The notes beneath the pieces are model-generated. The model did not search any database. It worked only from the letters and a program-made list of their open reading frames with translations, and was not told where the DNA came from. Both the position numbers and the translations under genes were made by a program. From Nocardia terpenica (GTDB lineage Bacteria > Actinomycetota > Actinomycetes > Mycobacteriales > Mycobacteriaceae), in the NCBI RefSeq assembly GCF_013186535.1, contig NZ_JABMCZ010000002.1:1178001-1242000 (forward strand): a stretch of 64,000 nt of DNA, given 5' to 3'. Of the stretch, positions 58,063 to 64,000 are shown piece after piece; the stretch's first letter is position 1, and the number at the start of each line of letters is the position of its first letter.

Positions 58063-59111
58063 GCCGAAACCGCTTTCTGCTCGAAGGAATGAGAGTGCAG
58101 CGCAGCCGGATTCGCCCCGCCGCAGGGGCCGGGGTGCGCGTCGAAGTGCGCGCCGACGTCCAGCCAGCCTCCCGCCTTGCTGGACGCAGCACCCGTGGTC
58201 GCAGCAGGGCGGGACCGTAGCCGCACCACCTCCGACACCAGCGACGCCAACGCGCCAGGTCCGAGATGAGGTTTGTCCAGCCACAACCCGAGTGCGGCAC
58301 GGACATCGGGCTCGGGGGTGCCGGATTTGAGCAGCGCGGCGGCACGGATCGCCAGATCGGTGCGAGTGGGGTGCGGATGCTCGGCCGGGATGATCTCCCG
58401 GACCAGCCGCCAGCCGTCGGGGTCGACCTTGCGGCCCCGCGGGGTCTGCGCCTCGCGCGCGTCGCACGCGTGGGGGCCGCCACCAATGGTGTGGTGACCA
58501 ACAACGCTACGGTCACCTACACCCTCACCTTCACCCTCACCGCAGTGACCGGAATGGGTTTCGAATGCCATCTCCGATTCCGATCCGATCACGGTGGGTT
58601 CGGAATGGGTTTCCGGTGGGATCACCGGACGATTCGGGTGCGGCTCGGATGGCTGTGGTACCGGTTCGGGCTCGGGGTGCGGTGGGTCCAGGATGGCGGC
58701 GGTGGCGGCGGCATCAGGGTTGCGGATGCGCCGCAACTCGGCGGCCAGGACACGGCGGATCGCGTCGCTTTCGGTGGCCTCGGCCATCTTCAACGCGTTT
58801 TTGAGGATGTAGCGGTGTTTCATACCTCCGTCGTTGCGCAGGAACGACCGGATCAGCACTTCCTCGGTGTCGGTGTCGACCACGAGGAACCCGGCGTCGA
58901 CCAGAACCTGCACGTCGGCGTGGATGTCGGCGATGGTGACCTGGTCGCAGCCCTTGGCCCACTTGGAGGCCATCAGCGGCAGCACCCCGGCGTTGTTGAC
59001 GTTCGGCTGCGACAGCAACTGGATGTAGAGGGCCTGCGCGGTCCGCGGCAGCGCCCGAAAATCCTTGTCCTGCCAGATCTTGCACAACACCCGGCCGTGA
59101 TCACGCGCCAT
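58059..59111 (-). CDS. Phage replication initiation protein
   Basis: 350 aa, ATG 59111 overlapping the upstream stop (TGATG). The N-terminal winged-helix domain (ARDHGRVLCKIWQDKDFRAL, PRTAQALYIQLLSQPNVNNA, then ADVQVLVDAGFLVVDTDTEE) is the familiar DNA-binding head of phage O-like initiators. A Pro/Glu linker and a C-terminal helical domain (RTDLAIRAAALLKSGTPEPD) follow. It should melt the phage origin and recruit host helicase. An origin often lies within such genes, but was not located. Confidence 0.78.
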   Translation of the reverse strand: MARDHGRVLCKIWQDKDFRALPRTAQALYIQLLSQPNVNNAGVLPLMASKWAKGCDQVTIADIHADVQVLVDAGFLVVDTDTEEVLIRSFLRNDGGMKHRYILKNALKMAEATESDAIRRVLAAELRRIRNPDAAATAAILDPPHPEPEPVPQPSEPHPNRPVIPPETHSEPTVIGSESEMAFETHSGHCGEGEGEGVGDRSVVGHHTIGGGPHACDAREAQTPRGRKVDPDGWRLVREIIPAEHPHPTRTDLAIRAAALLKSGTPEPDVRAALGLWLDKPHLGPGALASLVSEVVRLRSRPAATTGAASSKAGGWLDVGAHFDAHPGPCGGANPAALHSHSFEQKAVSA

Positions 59112-59311
59112 CAGCGTCCACCTCCCACACGTCGGCCCGCCCGGACACAGCCACCTCCGGCCTGCGTGGAGCAGCAGTGGTGGCGGCGATGCTCGGCGGC
59201 CGCATGAAACGCCAGCCACGCCCGCACCGACGTGAAACCGAAAGCCCGCGCGACCAATTCGAGCTCACCCGGCGGTATCGAGCTGCCGTCGCCATACCGC
59301 AGCCCCGTCAC
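59111..59311 (-). CDS. Small protein between methyltransferase and initiator
   Basis: 66 aa, GTG 59311 overlapping the methyltransferase stop (GTGA) and ending in a TGATG with the next gene. Sequence MTGLRYGDGSSIPPGELELV, ARAFGFTSVRAWLAFHAAAE and a Cys/Gly/Arg-rich end. The tight overlaps on both sides argue that it is translated. Function unknown. Confidence 0.55.
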   Translation of the reverse strand: MTGLRYGDGSSIPPGELELVARAFGFTSVRAWLAFHAAAEHRRHHCCSTQAGGGCVRAGRRVGGGR

Positions 59312-60612
59312 CGCGGCACCTCGATCCGGGTGCGGGCGAACAGCTGCGAAAAGGCCACGACCGCGCACGGTGTCACCACGGCGTTGCCGATCAGCCGCAG
59401 CTGCTCCACCCGCGACAACCCGATCACCGGATCGGTGACCCAGCCCGACGGCATCATCATCATCCACTCCGCGAACGCCGCCGACAGCCTGGGTTTCCCG
59501 TTCTTGTTCGGCTCGGTCGGCGACGGCGCCGCACGCGTCAGCGCTTCCTGGCGGGCGATCGCCGCCGCGTAGGCACCCCACCGTGAGGAGCCGTGCACCA
59601 GGGCGTAGTCGACGAGCTGGCGGGTGCGGCCCCGGCGGCGGTCCGGATGCACGCCGCCGCCGGTGCCGTCACAGGCGGTCGGGGTCGGCAGCAGCTCGCC
59701 CTCGCCCAACGCGTGCACCGCCGACGGCAGCATCAAGTCCCCACCCGAACCCCGCTGGCGCGGTGACCCTTTCGCACCGTCACTGGCGCGCGGGGTCGGC
59801 AGCAGCGCGCCGGTGGCGTGCGCGCGGGCCAGCCCGCCGAGCAGCAGCTCGCCGTGGCGGTGACCGGAGCGGGTGACGTGCCCGCCGGTCGCGTCGGCGA
59901 CCGACGGGGTCGGCAGCAGCGGGTCTACATCCGCTCGATCGCGTCCGGCAGCGAGTCGTCGCCGATCGTGCGCGTCCGTCCCGCTCGGGTGCGCCCGGGC
60001 TTGTTGGCCGGGCCCTTGTGGTCGCGGGCGGTCGGCGTGGGCAGCACGGGCAGCGGTGGCGGCGATGAAGATTCGGGAGCGTCTATGACACGCTCCGATG
60101 TCGGACGCTCGTAGGCATAGCCACTCTGCATCGAACCCGATCTGGGCCAGCGCGCCGAGAACGGCACCGGCAGCCCGGACAACAGATCCAGTTCGCTGCT
60201 CTCCCAAAGCATCCGACGCGGATTCCATTGCGCGAAAGGTGTTGGCACTCAGTAGTCCTTCTACGTTCTCGATGAGGATGTAGTGGGGCTCTAGTGCCAC
60301 GATCGCCGCCGCCATGGATAACCACTGCCCGGAGCGGGTGCCCTCGGCGAGACCGGCGCGGCGGCCTGCGAGGGACACGTCCTGACAGGGGAACCCGCCT
60401 ACAATCACGTCGACGGGTTCGACAGTCGCCCAGTCTATCTCAGCGACATCCCCGTGGTTGGGAACCTGCGGCCAGTGGCGCGCAAGAACTTTCGCGGCGG
60501 CCGGGTCGTTGTCCGCATGCCACACGATCCTGGATCCTGGAAATAGTTGCAGTGCAGCGAGGTCCAGGGTTCCGATGCCGGAGAACAGGGAGCCTATTCG
60601 GGTCTCATGCAT
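59308..60612 (-). CDS. C5-cytosine DNA methyltransferase
   Basis: 434 aa from ATG 60612. Conserved blocks: motif I SLFSGIGTLDLAALQLFPGS, motif IV GGFPCQDVSLAG with the catalytic Cys (C76), motif VI ENVEG (115-119), motif VIII RRSRIF, and motif X GNAVV near the end. The long variable region between VIII and X gives target specificity. It methylates phage DNA, probably to evade host restriction. No cognate endonuclease gene is adjacent. Confidence 0.93.
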   Translation of the reverse strand: MHETRIGSLFSGIGTLDLAALQLFPGSRIVWHADNDPAAAKVLARHWPQVPNHGDVAEIDWATVEPVDVIVGGFPCQDVSLAGRRAGLAEGTRSGQWLSMAAAIVALEPHYILIENVEGLLSANTFRAMESASDALGEQRTGSVVRAAGAVLGALAQIGFDAEWLCLRASDIGACHRRSRIFIAATAARAAHADRPRPQGPGQQARAHPSGTDAHDRRRLAAGRDRADVDPLLPTPSVADATGGHVTRSGHRHGELLLGGLARAHATGALLPTPRASDGAKGSPRQRGSGGDLMLPSAVHALGEGELLPTPTACDGTGGGVHPDRRRGRTRQLVDYALVHGSSRWGAYAAAIARQEALTRAAPSPTEPNKNGKPRLSAAFAEWMMMMPSGWVTDPVIGLSRVEQLRLIGNAVVTPCAVVAFSQLFARTRIEVPR

Positions 60613-61534
60613 CGCGATCGCCTTGCCGTGGGTCTGGATCGGCTGCGGGGGTGGAGGTCGGGTCGGCCGCATCGGTGGGGTCCGGCGATGCGTCGGAGGG
60701 TGCGTCGGCCGTGCGGCGGCGCGCGGCTTTGACGATCTGTTCGGTGTTCGCGGTGGGCGTGGCCGGGAACTCGTCGGCGGCCGTGGTCTCGCCGCGCTTG
60801 AGGCAGGAGTAGATCGTGGACAGCTGGCCGACGTCGTGGCCGGTCCAATCGTTGCATGCCCGGCCGATCTTGTCCTCGAGCTGGGGGCGGGTGACGCCGA
60901 GGGTTTCGAAGGTTTTGATGGCGTTGGCGATCCGCTGCGCCAGTGGCTGCCCGCCGCCGTGCTCGAGGGTGGCGTCGCAGTTGGTCTTCGCCTCTTCGGT
61001 GAACCAGGACGGCAGGACGTTGAAGATCATCTCCCGCAAACGGCGGGCACCGAGGTTGGCGTTGTTCTCGTAGATGTCACGGGTCTCGGTCAGCTTGCGG
61101 GCGCCGTGTTTGGTGTCGCGCGTGTGCGGCACCACGAACGTGGTTTCGCTGCGGGTGTTGTTCTCCAGATCCCAGGCGTAGGCCAGCATCTCCGACTCCC
61201 CCGCGCTGTCGTCACGGCGGAGCTCTTTGATGCCGTGAGCGACGTTGCCCCAGCAGCGCGCCAACTCCCGAGCCAGATGAACCGACGGCCCGGTGACCTG
61301 CTCACCGCCACGCCGATACCGGAAATACGCGCGCTGAGCGACCGACAGCTGCGCGGTCGCATCCCGCATCTCCTCCACCGCGGCGGCTTTGTTGCGGGGG
61401 CGCTGCTGGGCGACGAGCACGGCGGCATGCACCTCGGCGACCGCGCGGGATTGCTCGATCGTGGTCGTCTGGCTCACCGCGGCGCGAGTGACCGGTGGCG
61501 CCGACAGCGGCTGGTAGCGGGCGGGGGTGGTCAC
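60605..61534 (-). CDS. Putative recombination (ssDNA-annealing) protein
   Basis: 309 aa, GTG 61534 overlapping the exonuclease stop (GTGA). Conserved-looking helical core (RAVAEVHAAVLVAQQRPRNK, HLARELARCWGNVAHGIKEL, SEMLAYAWDLENNTRSETTF, RDIYENNANLGARRLREMIF) and a disordered Pro/Ala/Asp tail, as in single-strand annealing proteins. The coupled PD-(D/E)XK nuclease gene upstream supports a two-component recombinase. No specific family can be confirmed by eye. Confidence 0.65.
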   Translation of the reverse strand: MTTPARYQPLSAPPVTRAAVSQTTTIEQSRAVAEVHAAVLVAQQRPRNKAAAVEEMRDATAQLSVAQRAYFRYRRGGEQVTGPSVHLARELARCWGNVAHGIKELRRDDSAGESEMLAYAWDLENNTRSETTFVVPHTRDTKHGARKLTETRDIYENNANLGARRLREMIFNVLPSWFTEEAKTNCDATLEHGGGQPLAQRIANAIKTFETLGVTRPQLEDKIGRACNDWTGHDVGQLSTIYSCLKRGETTAADEFPATPTANTEQIVKAARRRTADAPSDASPDPTDAADPTSTPAADPDPRQGDRDA

Positions 61535-62430
61535 TGCTGGTTGTCCTCCTGGTAGTGGGCCCATCTCGGTAGACCGGTCAGGTGCACGTCGGTGTCCCAG
61601 CCGGGCCAGGTGTCGGTGTCGAGGCAGTGGGCGTAGGTGTCGATGGCGCGGCGGTTGCGGGTGTGCCCGTAGGCGAGGGCGTCGGCGTCGAGTTCGATGA
61701 CCGACACCAGATGCGGCGGCGTCTTGGCGACCACCACGAACACGAACGCCGGGTCGGGGTCTAGGCCCAGCGCGATCGCGCCGGCCCGGTACCAAGCGGC
61801 TTGCTCGGCGTACCCGTACCGCGCCGCCGAGGCACCGAACGCGGCCGGGTCGGCTGTCTCGGCGCTTTTGAGGTCGACGATGATCAACCGCCCGGTGTGG
61901 TCGGGCAGCCAGTCCGGGCGCGCGCGCAGCATCACACCGGTGGCCTCATCGCGCCAGTACAACGACAGCTCCGCGGTCCCGCTGGCCAGCAACGCGGCGG
62001 CCAGCTCATGACGGTGCACGGCATCGGCCATCGCCGCCACCATCGCGTGCTGCCGGACCAGCAACGGTGTGCGACCGGCCGCCCACGCCTCGGCCTGGCG
62101 GGCCTGCGCTGCTTTGGTGCGCCACGAATCCGCGTCGACGACAACGATGTCGGGTCCCTCGCCGAGGGTGCGGGTGTGGAACGCGGTCCCGATGTCGAAG
62201 TGATCGGCCGAGGCGGTCCGCGGATGGTCGCGCTCGTACCGGAACTGCGCCGGACAGCTCGCCAGCAGCCGCCGCGCCCCCGACGACGACAACGAGTCCG
62301 TGTCGGCGTGATAGGCGCCGTTCGAGACCCCCGCGTACACCCCGGGTTCGATGGGTGCGGCCGGGTCGATTGGGGTCGGGGGGTGCGCACGGACCGCGTG
62401 ATCGAGATCGGCGGTGCGGAGGCCGTTCAT
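61531..62430 (-). CDS. PD-(D/E)XK exonuclease, RecE/DUF3799-like
   Basis: 299 aa, ATG 62430 overlapping the upstream stop (ATGA). N-terminal SLSSSGARRLLASCPAQFRY, HFDIGTAFHTRTLGEGPDIV, then the nuclease core MLRARPDWLPDHTGRLIIVD followed by LKSAE (D...D-x-K) and YGYAEQAAWYRAGAIALGLD (Q of the helix). It degrades one DNA strand from ends for recombination or replication. Confidence 0.83.
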   Translation of the reverse strand: MNGLRTADLDHAVRAHPPTPIDPAAPIEPGVYAGVSNGAYHADTDSLSSSGARRLLASCPAQFRYERDHPRTASADHFDIGTAFHTRTLGEGPDIVVVDADSWRTKAAQARQAEAWAAGRTPLLVRQHAMVAAMADAVHRHELAAALLASGTAELSLYWRDEATGVMLRARPDWLPDHTGRLIIVDLKSAETADPAAFGASAARYGYAEQAAWYRAGAIALGLDPDPAFVFVVVAKTPPHLVSVIELDADALAYGHTRNRRAIDTYAHCLDTDTWPGWDTDVHLTGLPRWAHYQEDNQQ

Positions 62431-62897
62431 GCGGGTGTCTCCTGGCGTCGCTGGGTCAATCCCCACCGCAAGATCTGCCGTTCGCTGACGCCGTAGGCAT
62501 CGATCAACCAGGCGATCGCACGGGAATGGCGGTAGCCGAGAACCTCCCGCGCGAACCGGTACTCCTCATGCACCGCCACCGAATCAGCGACCGTACGACC
62601 GGTACCCGCCACCGCCGTCGGTGGCCGCGTGATGACCTTGTCCGCCCGCACCACGACCGCGCGAATACGGCCGCGGTGAGCGGACAGGCCCAGCAGCCAG
62701 CCGCCGTCCCCGGACGGCATCGCCTGCCGTCGCGCACCGGGCGCGAGCGTCCCGACCGTCGTCACGACCTCACTGCGCACCACCACCGTCACCGGGGTCG
62801 CCCCCCGCACGTCCGGGCGCTCCGGTTGTCGCGCGGGAATCTGCGCCTGCGGATCGGTGCCCTCGCACGCGGCGCGTTCCTGGCAGCCGGTGGTCAC
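62427..62897 (-). CDS. Hypothetical protein with C-terminal HTH
   Basis: 156 aa, overlapping its downstream neighbour by four bases. The N terminus is low in complexity; the middle has strands (GATPVTVVVRSEVVTTVGTL), and the end has helix-turn-helix-like RAIAWLIDAYGVSERQILRW. An early-region protein of unknown role. Confidence 0.6.
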   Translation of the reverse strand: MTTGCQERAACEGTDPQAQIPARQPERPDVRGATPVTVVVRSEVVTTVGTLAPGARRQAMPSGDGGWLLGLSAHRGRIRAVVVRADKVITRPPTAVAGTGRTVADSVAVHEEYRFAREVLGYRHSRAIAWLIDAYGVSERQILRWGLTQRRQETPA

Positions 62898-63283
62898 GGG
62901 CGTCCTTCCGCGACCGCGGCCAGCTCCATTCCGAGCCGGTGCATCGGCGTGCCCGAGGGGTTGGCCAGCAGCTGCCGTGCGAGCCGGGCGAGACGCTGGG
63001 CTATACGATCCTCCCCGCCAGCGTGGTCAGCGGGATCAGGTTGCGCGAGTGTGTGTTTGGTGGCCTCGCTGGCATAGATCGCCCGGGCCAGGTTGATGGT
63101 CATCGACGCCTCTTGCAGGTGCCGGTGGCGGTCGAGTACTCCCGCCACCGCGTCCAGGTTGTCGTCGAGGCGTCGGCCGCGCTGCGGCCCGTGGGGGGAC
63201 TGGGCCAGTGCCAGCCGTACCGATCCGATCGCCGCCGCTTCCAGCAGCTCGGCCGCCGCCAGCAGGTCGTTGTTCGTGGTCAT
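62894..63283 (-). CDS. Hypothetical helical protein, 129 aa
   Basis: ATG 63283. All-helical (LLAAAELLEAAAIGSVRLAL, DNLDAVAGVLDRHRHLQEAS, MTINLARAIYASEATKHTLA, RIAQRLARLARQLLANPSG). Overlaps both neighbours by four bases. Function unknown; it may act in early regulation. Confidence 0.6.
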   Translation of the reverse strand: MTTNNDLLAAAELLEAAAIGSVRLALAQSPHGPQRGRRLDDNLDAVAGVLDRHRHLQEASMTINLARAIYASEATKHTLAQPDPADHAGGEDRIAQRLARLARQLLANPSGTPMHRLGMELAAVAEGRP

Positions 63284-63438
63284 GCCATCGGCTCCTCGCC
63301 ACCAGGCCGATGCACGCGCATGAGAGGCGCGGTCGCCGAATGCTCGTGGAGCAGGCGGGATCGAATGTCGGTGACCGATATGGCATTCGGGCGTTCGGTC
63401 CGATGCCGTCCACCGGCACCGTTCTCACTGTGCGACAT
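63280..63438 (-). CDS. Hypothetical small protein, 52 aa
   Basis: ATG 63438 with CAGGAGAACAC upstream; the longer frame is not supported. Sequence MSHSENGAGGRHRTERPNAI, SVTDIRSRLLHEHSATAPLM and a short tail. It overlaps the next gene by four bases. Function unknown. Confidence 0.55.
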   Translation of the reverse strand: MSHSENGAGGRHRTERPNAISVTDIRSRLLHEHSATAPLMRVHRPGGEEPMA

Positions 63439-63581
63439 GTGTTCTCCTGGAACGTGTGTGAGTGAATGCGCGTCCTGGAAGGGCGGGTGTGAGGGGTGCA
63501 CCCGTGCTGCCCTGTCCAGGACGCGCGCCCTCGCTGCGAGCAGTCGGCGTGCCCGCCTCGAGGGAGAATCGGGACCGCAGT

Positions 63582-63911
63582 TCAGCCGCGGTGGCGGGTC
63601 GCCAACCGGCGGCGGCTGCGCGGCGTCAGACCGACCGGATCCGGGGCGGGCACGGTGGCCGGTTGCGCGGTCAGCTCCACCGCGGCACGCAGATCCGATT
63701 CGGTCAGATACCATTTGCGGCCCGCCCGGTGGCCGGGCAGCTCACCACGCCGCAACCGGCCCAGATACCACGCCTCCGACTGCCGCAACACCGCCGCACC
63801 CTCCGCAACGGAGTAGGTCTTCTCGACCCCGCCCACCACACCGCTTGCCCCGGCGGCGAATTCGACAGCCGAGGCCGACATCGCCTGCGCCGCTGACAAT
63901 TCCGAACCCAT
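63582..63911 (-). CDS. Excisionase-like HTH protein
   Basis: 109 aa with AAAGGGTG before the ATG. The central MerR-like winged helix (EKTYSVAEGAAVLRQSEAWY, LGRLRRGELPGHRAGRKWYL, TESDLRAAVELTAQ) matches helix_turn_helix_17 or excisionase-type proteins. First gene of the minus-strand early operon, consistent with an integrase beyond the right edge. It may direct excision or regulate the early promoter. Confidence 0.75.
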   Translation of the reverse strand: MGSELSAAQAMSASAVEFAAGASGVVGGVEKTYSVAEGAAVLRQSEAWYLGRLRRGELPGHRAGRKWYLTESDLRAAVELTAQPATVPAPDPVGLTPRSRRRLATRHRG

Positions 63912-64000
63912 TCAGACACCCTTTCGCTTCAATTGCGGTGACTCCACCATGAAAACCTCGAAAACCATTGCCGTCCAGCACCTTCAGCGCTACCACCACC

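Noticed and set aside
1..64000. CRISPR arrays, rRNA genes, integrase
   Set aside because: None seen; repeats found are short palindromes or gene duplications, not spaced identical repeats, and no tyrosine or serine integrase motif occurs in the window.

Overview
The window is high-GC actinobacterial DNA. Two protein families largely confined to mycolic-acid bacteria point to a Nocardia-like host: an MspA-type porin (26549-27196) and LGFP cell-wall-binding repeats (44032-45252). The genus is an inference. No rRNA, CRISPR array or intact tRNA was seen.

Region 1 (1-11.75 kb) looks like host accessory chromosome. It holds the edge of an unknown gene, a cytochrome P450 on the minus strand, and then a plus-strand block visibly poorer in GC than the rest. 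The block has a translationally coupled pair of unknown small genes, a PLP-dependent aminotransferase, a KAS III-like enzyme, a D-2-hydroxyacid-dehydrogenase homologue, a GNAT acetyltransferase, a 14-TM MFS exporter and an HTH regulator. This resembles a small biosynthetic gene cluster with self-export and pathway regulation. The KAS III-like enzyme lacks the usual catalytic His and the dehydrogenase lacks the usual catalytic Arg, so both probably do non-standard chemistry. The product cannot be named.

Region 2 (about 12-64 kb, continuing past the right edge) is a temperate siphovirus prophage read mainly on the minus strand, so its functional order runs right to left. The early genes are at 55.6-63.9 kb: an excisionase-like HTH protein, a PD-(D/E)XK exonuclease with a putative annealing partner, a C5-cytosine methyltransferase, a replication initiator and a BRO/KilAC antirepressor. 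Terminase (with a class 3 intein in its P-loop), portal, protease and capsid lie at 33.6-40.6 kb. Head-tail connectors, tail tube, frameshifted chaperones and tape measure lie at 20.7-31.6 kb. Minor tail proteins, an M15 peptidase, a GH25 muramidase, a holin and glycine-rich tail proteins lie at 13.4-20.7 kb. Many neighbouring genes overlap by 1-4 bases (ATGA, GTGA, TGATG), which I used to choose starts. No integrase is in view. The gene order implies it lies beyond 64 kb and that the other prophage end is near 11.7-13.4 kb.

Superimposed on the phage are plus-strand cargo modules, opposite to the phage operons. (a) 26.5-29.6 kb, between tail terminator and tail tube: MspA porin, a secreted Pro-rich protein, a membrane-anchored protein, a colicin-D-type immunity protein and an unknown. 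(b) 44.0-46.0 kb: a secreted LGFP-repeat matrixin-like metalloprotease and a lipoprotein, flanked by two copies of the 3' end of a DNA methyltransferase gene. (c) 51-55.6 kb: two further secreted proteins, a SAM methyltransferase and a membrane protein. The prophage thus carries an unusually large set of genes for exported proteins, as expected of lysogenic conversion of the cell envelope.

Two insertion sequences are present: an IS110/IS1111-type element (32.1-33.5 kb, imperfect subterminal inverted repeats) and a complete IS1380-type element (49194-50869, 21-bp ends and a CTAA target duplication). These, the antisense cargo in the tail operon and one frameshifted methyltransferase suggest the prophage may be decaying or domesticated.
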